The notes under the pieces are model-generated. The model was given only the letters and a program-made list of their open reading frames with translations. It was not told the DNA's origin and did no database searches. Position numbers and translations under genes: made by a program. DNA of 32,097 nt from Alloprevotella sp. (GTDB lineage Bacteria; Bacteroidota; Bacteroidia; Bacteroidales; Bacteroidaceae), in assembly GCA_017476545.1 (NCBI GenBank), contig JAFUZP010000031.1, positions 1 through 32,097 of the forward strand. Direction: 5' to 3'. Below are positions 16,405-24,589 of the stretch, piece by piece (position 1 is the stretch's first letter; each line of letters begins with the position of its first letter).

Positions 16405-18351
16405 ATGATTTCAGCCAACAACCTGAGCGTTGAGTTCTCGGCCCGCCCCCTCTTCAGTGGCGTATCGTTCGTTATCAATCCCCGCGAACGTATCGCCCTT
16501 GTCGGCAAGAACGGTGCAGGGAAATCTACGTTGCTGAAAATCCTTGCAGGGCAACAGACGCCTACAGCGGGCCTGTTGTCGGTAGAGCGTGGCATCAGTG
16601 TCGGCTACCTGCCGCAGGTGATGCCGCTGAGCGATACATGCAGTGTCCGAGAGGAGGCAGAAAAAGCTTTTTCCTCGATACAGGAGCTCCAACAGTCCGT
16701 AGCGCGGATGGAGGCGGATCTTGCGGAAATGTCTGCAAACGCGGACAGTCCCGATTATCTAGCTCTGGTGGAAAAATTCTCTCATGCGAGTGAACGGTTG
16801 CAGATGATGGGGGGATTAAATTACCATGCCCGGTTGGAGCGCACCTTGCTCGGCCTCGGTTTTTCGCGGGACGACCTTGACCGCTCCACGAGCGAGTTCA
16901 GTGGTGGCTGGCGTATGCGGGTAGAACTCGCCAAGCTTCTGTTACAGGCTCCCGACGTACTTCTCTTGGACGAGCCGACGAACCATCTGGATATTGAGAG
17001 CATACGTTGGCTCGAAACTTTCCTGGCCCGAAGTTCCGGGGCGGCGGTCATCGTCAGTCACGACCGTGCCTTCCTGAATAATGTGACCTCGCGGACGATG
17101 GAAATCTCTTGTGGCATACTTACCGACTACCGCGTGAAGTATGACGACTATGTGCGGCTCCGTGCCGACCGGCGCGAGCAGCAGTTGCGCGCATACCAGA
17201 ACCAGCAAAAAGAGATTGCCGAGATAAAAGACTTTATAGAACGCTTCCGTTATAAGCCAACCAAGGCTGTGCAGGTGCAGAGCCGCATCAAGCAACTGGA
17301 GAAGATTGTCCCGATTGAAGTTGATGCGGTAGATACGTCCTCTTTACACTTGAAGTTCCCGCCTTGCGAGCGCAGTGGGGATTTTCCTGTCATCTGCGAC
17401 GGGGTGGGTAAGGACTATGGTGCGCATCGCGTATTCTCCGGGGTAGATATGACTATCCGGCGCGGAGAGAAAATTGCTTTTGTGGGAAAGAACGGTGAGG
17501 GTAAGACTACGCTCGTCAAATGCATCATGCAGGAAATCCCATACCAAGGGACACTGAAAATCGGGCACAACGTCAGGATAGGTTACTATGCACAGAATCA
17601 GGCCCAACTGCTGGACGGAGAACTCACGGTGTTTGACTCGGTGGACCGTGTCGCAACGGGTGATGTGCGCCTCCGCCTGCGGGATATTCTCGGGGCCTTT
17701 ATGTTCGGCGGCGCGGAGTCGGAGAAAAAAGTGAAAGTCCTAAGTGGCGGCGAGCGCAGTCGCTTGGCTATGATAAAGTTGCTGCTGGAACCGGTGAACC
17801 TCCTTATCCTTGACGAACCGACCAACCATCTGGATATGCGTACGAAAGATGTGCTCAAGGAGGCGTTGCTAGCCTTTGACGGCACAGTCATCCTCGTGTC
17901 GCACGACCGCGATTTTCTGGATGGGCTTGCTGAGAAGGTGTATGAGTTTGGCGGTGGTCGTGTGCGGGAGCATATTGGCGGTATATATGATTTCCTATGG
18001 AAAAAGGATATTGACTCGTTGGACGAGCTCCATTTGTCTGCCTCCCAGCATGTAACGTCATCGAAACCGGTATCGGAGGGCGGTGGCGGGCGACTTACTT
18101 ACGAACAGCAGAAGGAACGGGCGAAACTTCTCCGCCGTGCCGAAAAAGGCGTGGCACAATGCGAGGCGGATATCGCTCGGTTGGAAGAAAAAATCGCTAG
18201 TATTGAAGCCCGCCTCTCTACCCCGGAAGGGGCGGCGGATGCGGCTTTGGCGACAGAATATGCCGCCAGTCAGAAAGAACTGGAGCTGGCGATGGAAGCG
18301 TGGGAGGCGGCAGAAAACCATCTTGCCGCCTTGTCTGAAGAACACCTATAA
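16405..18351 (+). CDS. ABC-F family ATPase (ribosome-associated)
   Basis: This 648-residue protein has two ABC domains and no membrane segment, so it is an ABC-F translation factor and not a transporter. Domain 1 has Walker A GKNGAGKST (34-42), signature FSGGW and Walker B LLLDEPTNHLD. The inter-domain linker (about 250-310) is a charged coiled hairpin with RYKPTKAVQVQSRIKQLEK. Domain 2 has GKNGEGKTT (about 361-369), LSGGERSR and ILDEPTNHLD. The last ~75 residues are a predicted coiled coil like that of Uup/YheS. The family acts at the ribosomal E site to relieve stalled states. The neighbouring proS fits a translation role. Antibiotic protection cannot be inferred. Confidence 0.93.
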   Translation: MISANNLSVEFSARPLFSGVSFVINPRERIALVGKNGAGKSTLLKILAGQQTPTAGLLSVERGISVGYLPQVMPLSDTCSVREEAEKAFSSIQELQQSVARMEADLAEMSANADSPDYLALVEKFSHASERLQMMGGLNYHARLERTLLGLGFSRDDLDRSTSEFSGGWRMRVELAKLLLQAPDVLLLDEPTNHLDIESIRWLETFLARSSGAAVIVSHDRAFLNNVTSRTMEISCGILTDYRVKYDDYVRLRADRREQQLRAYQNQQKEIAEIKDFIERFRYKPTKAVQVQSRIKQLEKIVPIEVDAVDTSSLHLKFPPCERSGDFPVICDGVGKDYGAHRVFSGVDMTIRRGEKIAFVGKNGEGKTTLVKCIMQEIPYQGTLKIGHNVRIGYYAQNQAQLLDGELTVFDSVDRVATGDVRLRLRDILGAFMFGGAESEKKVKVLSGGERSRLAMIKLLLEPVNLLILDEPTNHLDMRTKDVLKEALLAFDGTVILVSHDRDFLDGLAEKVYEFGGGRVREHIGGIYDFLWKKDIDSLDELHLSASQHVTSSKPVSEGGGGRLTYEQQKERAKLLRRAEKGVAQCEADIARLEEKIASIEARLSTPEGAADAALATEYAASQKELELAMEAWEAAENHLAALSEEHL

Positions 18352-18360
18352 TATATTATA

Positions 18361-20397
18361 ATGCGTATTATGACAAGCAGGATTTTTTTTCCATTGGCGG
18401 CTCTCTTTGCCGTTACAGCCATGGGGCAGACGCTCAAGTCGGGCATTGACAAGTCGGCCATGAACACCAAGGTCAAGCCCGGTACCGACTTCTACGATTA
18501 TGCTACGGCGGGGTGGCGCAGTGCCCATCCCCTTACGGCGGAGTATAGCCGCTACGGGCAGTTCAATGTGCTTCAGGAAGAAAACCAGAAGCAGCTGCGC
18601 GAACTCATTGAAGGGTTAGCGGCGGAGGCCCAACCGCAGGGTTCGCTCGGCCAGAAAATAGGGGGGCTCTACCGTCTCGCGATGGATAGTACGCGGCGTA
18701 ATGCGGAAGGCTTTGCCCCCATACGCCCCCTGCTGGAGCGCATCGCGGCCGTGAAAACGCGCCCGGCCTACCAATTCCTGGTGGCACAGCTCGCGCGGAA
18801 GGGCGTACCCTCCCTGATGTTCAGCGTTTACTGTGCGGCGGATTTACGCGAGGCGGCGATGAACCTCGTTCAGATAGACCAAGGTGGGCTTTCCATGGGC
18901 GAGCGGGACTATTATCTCGGCGATGACGAGAGCACCGTCCGCATCCGTGAGGCTTACAGGCAGTATGTGTACAACCTCTTCCGCATGGTGGGTAACGACG
19001 AGGCGGCTGCTACGAAAAAGCGCGACTATGTGCTGGCCGTTGAGACACAGATTGCCGAGGCCAGTTACACGGCAGTGAAGCGCCGCGATGTGGAGGCTAA
19101 CTACCACAAGATGGGGTATGCAGAGTTGCTTGAGGAGTACCCCGGTATAGACTGGGGCAATACGTTGCTCGCCCTTGGCTATCCGTCTGTGGAGGCGGTC
19201 AGCGTGAGTCAGCCCGAGCCCATCCATGAGGTAGAGAAAATTCTCTCGGAGGCCAGTCTTGACGCGCTCAAGGCATACGCGGAATTTAAGGTTATTGACG
19301 ATGCGGCCGATGCTTTAGATGACGCCTTCCGGGCGGAGAGTTTCGGCTTCTATAGCCGCACGATGCGCGGTGTGGAGCAGGACAAACCACGTTGGAAGCG
19401 TGCGGTTGGTTCGGTGGATGACGTTATGGGAATGGCACTAGGTCGCCTGTACGTGGAGAAGTACTTCCCCGAGAGCAGCAAGCAGCGTATGCTTGAGCTT
19501 GTGGAGAACCTGCGTGTGGCCCTCGGTGAGCGCATACAGGGGCTGACGTGGATGGGGGACGCTACGAAGCGGCAGGCGATGGAAAAGCTTGCCAGTTTCT
19601 ACGTAAAAATCGGCTACCCTGATACCTGGCGTGACTATAGCGGCCTGCAGATTGACGAGCAGCAGAGCTATTACGAGAATCTCTCACGGGCGAATGAGTT
19701 CCTTCTGGCGGACCAGATTGCACGGAGGGTCAATAAACCTGTTGATAAGACGGAGTGGCTGATGACGCCGCAGACCATCAACGCTTACTATAACCCCACA
19801 ACGAATGAAATCTGCTTCCCGGCAGGCATTCTTCAGCCGCCTTTCTTCAATCCCGAGGCTGACGATGCGGCCAATTATGGCGCGATAGGCGTTGTCATTG
19901 GCCACGAGATGACGCACGGTTTCGATGACCAGGGTGCGCAGTTTGACAAGGATGGAAACTTACGCAACTGGTGGACGGACGAAGATAAGGCACGCTTCAC
20001 GGAGCGCACGAAGGTGATGGAGGAATTCTTTAATGGGGTGGAAGTCCTGCCGGACATGCGGGCGAACGGAAAGCTGACCCTTGGTGAGAACATCGCGGAC
20101 AACGGCGGACTGAACGTTGCCTACCAGGCCTTGCAGAATGCCATGCGCACCCGACCGCTCGGTATGCAGGACGGCCTGACGCCCGAGCAACGCTTCTTCG
20201 TCTCCTACGGCCTCATTTGGGCGGAGAATATCCGCGACGAACAACTCCGTCAGTATAATAAGACCGACCCCCACAGCCCGGCCCGCTGGCGCGTGAACGG
20301 TGCATTGCCTCATGTCGATGCGTGGTACAGTGCCTTCGGAGTGGGTAAGCGCGACAAACTCTTCGTACCTAAGGCGAAACGCGTAGCCGTTTGGTAA
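18361..20397 (+). CDS. secreted M13 (neprilysin/PepO) metallopeptidase
   Basis: This 678-residue zinc endopeptidase has a signal peptide (MRIMTSRIFFPLAALFAVTA, then MGQ; alternative start at M4), so it acts in the periplasm or at the surface, cutting peptides. KPGTDFYDYATAGWRSAHPL near residue 40 is the family N-terminal hallmark. The active site is VIGHEMTHGFDDQG (H515, E516, H519), with the third ligand in GENIADNGG (E576). The C-terminus has LPHVDAWYSAFG, close to the conserved substrate-contact end. Length is typical. It starts 9 bp after the ABC-F stop and ends 6 bp before metA. Confidence 0.95.
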   Translation: MRIMTSRIFFPLAALFAVTAMGQTLKSGIDKSAMNTKVKPGTDFYDYATAGWRSAHPLTAEYSRYGQFNVLQEENQKQLRELIEGLAAEAQPQGSLGQKIGGLYRLAMDSTRRNAEGFAPIRPLLERIAAVKTRPAYQFLVAQLARKGVPSLMFSVYCAADLREAAMNLVQIDQGGLSMGERDYYLGDDESTVRIREAYRQYVYNLFRMVGNDEAAATKKRDYVLAVETQIAEASYTAVKRRDVEANYHKMGYAELLEEYPGIDWGNTLLALGYPSVEAVSVSQPEPIHEVEKILSEASLDALKAYAEFKVIDDAADALDDAFRAESFGFYSRTMRGVEQDKPRWKRAVGSVDDVMGMALGRLYVEKYFPESSKQRMLELVENLRVALGERIQGLTWMGDATKRQAMEKLASFYVKIGYPDTWRDYSGLQIDEQQSYYENLSRANEFLLADQIARRVNKPVDKTEWLMTPQTINAYYNPTTNEICFPAGILQPPFFNPEADDAANYGAIGVVIGHEMTHGFDDQGAQFDKDGNLRNWWTDEDKARFTERTKVMEEFFNGVEVLPDMRANGKLTLGENIADNGGLNVAYQALQNAMRTRPLGMQDGLTPEQRFFVSYGLIWAENIRDEQLRQYNKTDPHSPARWRVNGALPHVDAWYSAFGVGKRDKLFVPKAKRVAVW

Positions 20398-20403
20398 GCA
20401 GCA

Positions 20404-21336
20404 ATGATACACCTGCCTGACGGTCTTCCCGCTCTGCAAGCACTTCGTGCAGAGGGTACGGTCTGCGCCTCTTACCTCCTACAGCAGGCTGCCGTTGCCG
20501 GAGTGCCCGGTGATGGTAGTCTGCGTGTGCTTTTCTTGAACCTGATGCCGGAGAAGGAACAGGCAGAGCTGGACGTTTGTCGTGTGCTGGCCGCCAGTAA
20601 GCTGGATGTACAGCTCATTCCCGTCCGTTTTCGCGGGCAGACCTATAAGACTACGCCGCAGGCGCACATGGAAAGTTTCTACTTGGAGGTCGAGGCTGTG
20701 CAGGGAGCCTTCTTTGACGGGCTCATTATCAACGGTGCGCCATTGGAACACCTGCCCTACGCCGAGGTGCGCTATTGGGATGCTTTCTGCCGCCTGATGG
20801 ATTGGGCGGGAAACCACGTCCGCAGTACGTTCCACGTCTGTTGGGGGGCGCAGGCCGGGCTCTACTACCATTACGGCATTCCCAAGTTTCCCCTCCGCGA
20901 GAAGCGCTTTGGGGTGTACGTACACCGCGTACTATGCCCGGATAGCCCACTCTTACGCGGTCTTCCGGCGGACTTTCCCGTACCTGTGAGCCGCCATACA
21001 GAGGTGCGTGCCATCGATTTTCAAAATACTCCGGTGCGTATCGTTGCTACTGATGCGCGGGGCGGGGTGGGGTTGGCCGTGGATGAAGCCGCCCGCCGCG
21101 TTTTTTCTATCGGCCATCTGGAGTATGAGCCCCTCCGTCTTGCCCGCGAGTATCAGCGTGACGTGGCCTTGGGGCGGCCCATTGCCCTGCCGGGGAACTA
21201 CTATGAAGGCGACAATCCTGCCGCCCCGGTACGCCATGTGTGGCGTACGGCGGCGGAGTTGGTGTATGGCAACTGGCTGCGCTATTACGTCGCACCCGGC
21301 AATTTTTTCCAAGACCCTGCGGTTACTAAAAATTAA
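20404..21336 (+). CDS. metA: homoserine O-acyltransferase MetA, predicted acetyl-specific
   Basis: This 310-residue enzyme activates L-homoserine for methionine synthesis. The catalytic Cys is in HVCWGAQAGL (C146), and the His/Glu pair is in SIGHLEYEP (H238, E240). Family members are usually labelled O-succinyltransferases. The residue after GAPL is Glu (GAPLEHLPYAEVRYW, E115), equivalent to Glu111 of Bacillus cereus MetA, which favours acetyl-CoA; E. coli has Gly there. O-acetylhomoserine is therefore the predicted product. The ATG lies 6 bp after the M13 peptidase stop. The final codons and the stop lie inside array C, whose first two units form the terminator. Confidence 0.95.
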   Translation: MIHLPDGLPALQALRAEGTVCASYLLQQAAVAGVPGDGSLRVLFLNLMPEKEQAELDVCRVLAASKLDVQLIPVRFRGQTYKTTPQAHMESFYLEVEAVQGAFFDGLIINGAPLEHLPYAEVRYWDAFCRLMDWAGNHVRSTFHVCWGAQAGLYYHYGIPKFPLREKRFGVYVHRVLCPDSPLLRGLPADFPVPVSRHTEVRAIDFQNTPVRIVATDARGGVGLAVDEAARRVFSIGHLEYEPLRLAREYQRDVALGRPIALPGNYYEGDNPAAPVRHVWRTAAELVYGNWLRYYVAPGNFFQDPAVTKN

Positions 21337-21391
21337 CCGCAGGGTTATTTTTCCGTAACCCTAGGGTCGGTTCGCCGTACCCCTAGGGTTA
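21312..21391. repeat. 22-bp palindromic array C (4 units)
   Basis: Cores begin at 21312 (AGACCCTGCGGTTA), 21334 (TAACCGCAGGGTTA), 21356 (TAACCCTAGGGTCG) and 21378 (TACCCCTAGGGTTA), each 22 bp apart. The second unit is the reverse complement of the first in its 12 inner bases, so they can pair with each other. The array overlaps the last eight codons of metA and lies between convergent genes. Confidence 0.85.
21314..21352 (+). terminator. metA terminator formed by two array units
   Basis: ACCCTGCGGTTA (21314-21325) pairs perfectly over 12 bp with TAACCGCAGGGT (21334-21345) across an 8-nt loop, followed by TATTTTT. The metA stop codon (21334-21336) is the start of the right arm. Confidence 0.8.
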
Positions 21392-21461
21392 GTTCCTGTG
21401 TACGCGGTGGCGCATATTCTTCCTGCTTCTGTAGGGCGGGGCTGATTCTGTGGATAGCGGG

Positions 21462-21495
21462 ACGCGGCGTGCGGAGAAGTCTCCGCACGCCGCGT
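21462..21495 (-). terminator. 15-bp perfect hairpin downstream of ispE
   Basis: ACGCGGCGTGCGGAG (21462-21476) pairs perfectly with 21481-21495 around an AAGT loop. It lies 48 bp past the ispE stop. There is no T-run, like the other long hairpins between convergent genes here. Confidence 0.55.
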
Positions 21496-21542
21496 AGGAT
21501 TGGTGTCGTGTCGGGCGGTGATTCGTCACCAAGGCCACCGCG

Positions 21543-22373
21543 CTATTGTAGCAGCTGGGCTTGGTGGACGAAGCAGTCGGGGAAGATGTCCTTGGCATTG
21601 GACTGGCGATGGCGGAAGAGCCCGTACACGCAGCTGCCACTGCCGGACATGGCGGCGTAGGTGGCTCCCATGTCGTAGAGCGTCTCCTTAATGGCGGCGA
21701 TGCGGGGGTAGCGCGGGAAGACACTGGACTCGAAGTCGTTTGTGACGCTGTTGCGCCATTCCTCTACGGGGCGTTCAACTGCCTCGCGCAGGCTTTGGGC
21801 GGGTTGTTTGGGCGTGATGCCGGCATAGGCTTGGGCGGTGGATACGGAGTCGGCAGGCTTGACGAGCACGAGAATCCAACCGCGCAGACTGAGGGGGATG
21901 GGAGTGAGTATGTCGCCAATGCCAGTGGCATAAGCAGGTTTCCCTTGGATGAAAAAGGGGCAGTCGGCACCGAGGTGTGCGGCGCGCCGTTCCATTTCGG
22001 TGTTGTCCATGCCGAGGCAGAACATATCGTTGAGCAGGCGCAGCATGGCGGCGGCATCGCTGCTCCCACCGCCGAGCCCCGCACCGGAGGGGATGCGCTT
22101 GAAGAGGTATATGTCCAGCGGGGGTATCTGCGGGAAGTCGGGGCGCAGCTCCTCAAGGGCGCGTATGACGAGGTTGTCCGCCGGTGAGCCCTCCAGCGCG
22201 TTGCCGGCCAGCTGTAGCAGGTAGGGGGCTGCGGAGTTGCGCAGCTCACGTACCTCCAGGTTGTCCGTTAGGGGAATTGGGTAGAAGACGGTCTCGATGT
22301 TGTGGTAGCCGTCGGAGCGTCGCTCCGTGACGTGCAGGCCGAGGTTAATCTTGGCGCAGGGGGTGGTAAGCAT
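21543..22373 (-). CDS. ispE: 4-diphosphocytidyl-2-C-methyl-D-erythritol kinase
   Basis: This 276-residue GHMP kinase phosphorylates CDP-ME in the MEP isoprenoid pathway. The N-terminus MLTTPCAKINLGLHVTERRS has the catalytic Lys, DGYHNIETVF follows, and the ATP-binding glycine loop PSGAGLGGGSSDAA is at residues 95-108. AHLGADCPFFIQGKPAYATG carries the catalytic Asp. The C-terminal SGSGSCVYGLF is the third GHMP motif. Length is normal. It sits 94 bp downstream of yggS with a candidate promoter in the gap, so it may be transcribed separately. Confidence 0.95.
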   Translation of the reverse strand: MLTTPCAKINLGLHVTERRSDGYHNIETVFYPIPLTDNLEVRELRNSAAPYLLQLAGNALEGSPADNLVIRALEELRPDFPQIPPLDIYLFKRIPSGAGLGGGSSDAAAMLRLLNDMFCLGMDNTEMERRAAHLGADCPFFIQGKPAYATGIGDILTPIPLSLRGWILVLVKPADSVSTAQAYAGITPKQPAQSLREAVERPVEEWRNSVTNDFESSVFPRYPRIAAIKETLYDMGATYAAMSGSGSCVYGLFRHRQSNAKDIFPDCFVHQAQLLQ

Positions 22374-22397
22374 GGTTGCGTGTTATTGGTTCTGTTT

Positions 22398-22405
22398 CGA
22401 AGGTA
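22398..22405 (-). promoter_or_regulatory. candidate -7 element of ispE
   Basis: TACCTTCG on the minus strand lies 25 bp before the ispE ATG and differs by one base from TAnnTTTG; no -33 TTG is seen. A lone copy of the repeat core (CCTATGGGTACG, about 22440) lies just upstream. Confidence 0.35.
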
Positions 22406-22467
22406 GGATGTTTTTCGGAAGGGCCTACGAAAAGTTTTTCCTATGGGTACGTGGCCGTTTCCGTGTG

Positions 22468-23142
22468 TCAGTATTCGCGCGGGCCAAAGATGGCCGATCC
22501 GATGCGCACCATCGTGGAACCCTCGTCCAGCGCGATGCGCCAGTCGCCGGACATGCCGTAGCTGCGTTCACGGAAGTTCTCATCTGTGGGGAAGTGGTTG
22601 CGCTTCGCTTCCTCGAAGAAGCGGCGCGCTTCCCGAAAGTCCGCGCGGATGCGGGCGGTGTCGTCAGTATTGCTGGCCATGCACATAATACCGCATAGTT
22701 GTACGTTGCGCAGTTCCTTCCACCTACCCTGTGCGAGCAGTTCCCGTGCCTCGTCGGTTGTCAGTCCGAACTTGTTTTCTTCTTGGGCCACATGGAGCTG
22801 GAGCAGGCAGCGCAGGGTACGGCCGCAGCGCGCTCCCTGCCGGTCTATTTCCTCCAGCAGACGGAGGGAATCAACGGCGTGGATAAGGGAAATGAAGGGG
22901 GCAATCTGTTTGACTTTATTGGTTTGTAGATGCCCGATGAAGTGCCACTCAATGTCTGCCCCGTGCAGGGCGGCTTCCTTTTCTACGAGCTCCTGCACGC
23001 GACTCTCACCAAAGATGCGCTGTCCTGCAGCATGGGCTTCCCGGATGCAGCTGGCAGGGTGGTACTTGGATATGGCGACAAGGCGGACTTCCGCCGGGAG
23101 GTCCGCCCTGAGTTGCGTAATACGTGCGCCGATGTTATCCAT
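22468..23142 (-). CDS. YggS/PLPBP-family pyridoxal-phosphate homeostasis protein
   Basis: This 224-residue TIM-barrel PLP carrier lacks a catalytic domain of its own and buffers free PLP, affecting amino-acid and keto-acid balance. The PLP lysine is in VAISKYHPA (K26), followed by FGESRVQELVEK and WHFIGHLQTNKVK, both characteristic. Near the end, MSGDWRIALDEGSTMVRIGS is the phosphate-binding block. It starts 9 bp after the DUF4494 gene, so the two are co-transcribed. Confidence 0.95.
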   Translation of the reverse strand: MDNIGARITQLRADLPAEVRLVAISKYHPASCIREAHAAGQRIFGESRVQELVEKEAALHGADIEWHFIGHLQTNKVKQIAPFISLIHAVDSLRLLEEIDRQGARCGRTLRCLLQLHVAQEENKFGLTTDEARELLAQGRWKELRNVQLCGIMCMASNTDDTARIRADFREARRFFEEAKRNHFPTDENFRERSYGMSGDWRIALDEGSTMVRIGSAIFGPREY

Positions 23143-23151
23143 CCTTTGCGC

Positions 23152-23631
23152 TTATTCTTCCGCCGTTTCTTCCACCTTCCCGCTTCCGGCAGTTGCGCCT
23201 AGGGGGTGATGGAAAACATCCATGATGGGGGTCTCGGCGAGGCTTGTTATCTGGTAGTCCATCATAGTCCCTTTCAGGCCGGCATCAAGGCGTTTGACGG
23301 CATCGCGTAAGTCGGCAGCTTGTACGAGGAGAGCCTGCGACACGCGCTTTTCCTTGCCACTCTTCTCGTCAAGCGTTATGATGGATATTTTCGCTTTGAA
23401 GTAGCGGTCTGCCGCATCGTCCGTACTTTCAAACAACTCAACGTAACGCGCTTTCTTGATGTCGCTCACCTCGAAGATGCCGCTGATGTAGTGGGAAAGC
23501 TCTTCTATCGTACGCTTCTCTGCCTCCGTGAAGCTGAGTGCGTCAATGAGATAAGGCTCGGAAACTTTCTTGAGTGCACCGTCTTCCATTGTCTTCTCGT
23601 ACTTGACGGTGCATTGATACCATTCGCTCAT
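23152..23631 (-). CDS. DUF4494 family protein
   Basis: This 159-residue protein starts MSEWYQCTVKYEKTMEDGAL and contains EPYLIDALSFTEAEKRTIEE, matching the Bacteroidetes family DUF4494 of unknown function. It is predicted soluble, with an alpha/beta mix and an acidic tail (GKVEETAEE). It is separated by 9 bp from the downstream yggS-type gene, an arrangement that suggests a shared operon. No catalytic motif is visible. Confidence 0.88.
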   Translation of the reverse strand: MSEWYQCTVKYEKTMEDGALKKVSEPYLIDALSFTEAEKRTIEELSHYISGIFEVSDIKKARYVELFESTDDAADRYFKAKISIITLDEKSGKEKRVSQALLVQAADLRDAVKRLDAGLKGTMMDYQITSLAETPIMDVFHHPLGATAGSGKVEETAEE

Positions 23632-23670
23632 AGTCTTTATACGTGTGTAGTTATATTATATGCGTATAGA

Positions 23671-23690
23671 AAAGGTGGCAGGCGCCTGCC
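23671..23690 (-). terminator. weak hairpin after the GH25 gene
   Basis: The perfect palindrome GGCAGGCGCCTGCC (23677-23690) abuts the GH25 stop; in the minus direction it is followed by ACCTTTTC. It is a possible weak terminator or attenuator before DUF4494. Confidence 0.35.
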
Positions 23691-24521
23691 TTACATCTGC
23701 AATTGCCGCAGGTCAAAGCCCGGCATGAGGCAGCTGCGGTCCACGTCGCCCCGTATGCCGCTCAGCCTACCGCTGCAACTATATTGCCACATGATGTAGG
23801 TGCGTCCGTCCTTCAGCACGGGTTCGGCGGGACTATAGCAGGCTATCATCCAATGGTAGTCCCGGAACATATTCAGGAAATGCTTGTTGTAGAAGTTCTG
23901 GTACGTGTAGAGCAGCGGTTTCTTACCGTAGTAGCGCGTGACGGCCTCTACGAACTGTCGCAGGTTACTCACGAAGGCGGCCTCCGAACCGCTGAACTTC
24001 TCGATGTCAATCAATGGGACGAGGTCCTGTTCCTCGGGCTTGATGACTGCCTTCATCAGCTCCAATTGCTGCCGCCAGTCCACGTTAGGGCGGTAGAAGT
24101 GGTAGCTGCCTACGCTGATTCCCGCCCTACGTGCTCCTTCAAGGTTGCGGCGGTAGTAGTCATCGCGGAGATTGTTGCCCTCAGTGGCCTTGATATAAGC
24201 GTAGGAGATATTCTCATTGCGCGCCAGTGCGGCCCAGTCAATGGAGTATTGGTAGTGCGACACGTCAATGCCTTGGCGGTAGTTGGCGTTGATGCGCCCT
24301 TTTGGCGTTTGCTGTTGCTGGACCTGGGGCTTGTGCATATCCTGCTGCGGTGCGACGATGCGCTCAGCGGTGGCTTTCTGCTGCGGCGCATCGGGTTCGG
24401 GGGGAAGGGTTCCGGCGGCGTAGCTCTCGTGTTTCTTCTTTGGATCCTTACGGCCATAGGAGGGTAGGACTGTAAGCAGAGCGAGTATGATGGCGGTGAA
24501 GGTGATCGGTGATAGCTTCAT
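23691..24521 (-). CDS. GH25 family lysozyme (muramidase), exported
   Basis: This 276-residue protein has a signal peptide or N-terminal anchor (residues 1-23), a Pro/Gln-rich low-complexity linker (about 28-80) and a GH25 domain (about 83-276). GIDVSHYQ (D86), YIKATEGNN, GSYHFYRP and the catalytic PLIDIEK (D172, E174) are all present, as is MWQYSCSGRLSGIRGDVDRS near the end. GH25 enzymes hydrolyse the MurNAc-GlcNAc bond. In this chromosomal setting, cell-wall remodelling is the likely role, but interbacterial use cannot be excluded. A -7 box (TATCTTTG, 24548-24555) lies 27 bp upstream. Confidence 0.93.
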   Translation of the reverse strand: MKLSPITFTAIILALLTVLPSYGRKDPKKKHESYAAGTLPPEPDAPQQKATAERIVAPQQDMHKPQVQQQQTPKGRINANYRQGIDVSHYQYSIDWAALARNENISYAYIKATEGNNLRDDYYRRNLEGARRAGISVGSYHFYRPNVDWRQQLELMKAVIKPEEQDLVPLIDIEKFSGSEAAFVSNLRQFVEAVTRYYGKKPLLYTYQNFYNKHFLNMFRDYHWMIACYSPAEPVLKDGRTYIMWQYSCSGRLSGIRGDVDRSCLMPGFDLRQLQM

Positions 24522-24547
24522 CTTTTACTGTTCGGTGTTTCAAGTTG

Positions 24548-24555
24548 CAAAGATA
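24548..24555 (-). promoter_or_regulatory. candidate -7 box of the GH25 gene
   Basis: TATCTTTG on the minus strand matches TAnnTTTG. No TTG is found at the expected -33 site, which is instead covered by a small CCGCT/AGCGG palindrome. Confidence 0.5.
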
Positions 24556-24589
24556 GTGCTTTCGCCGCTAAGCGGTGGCACGGGGAGCG

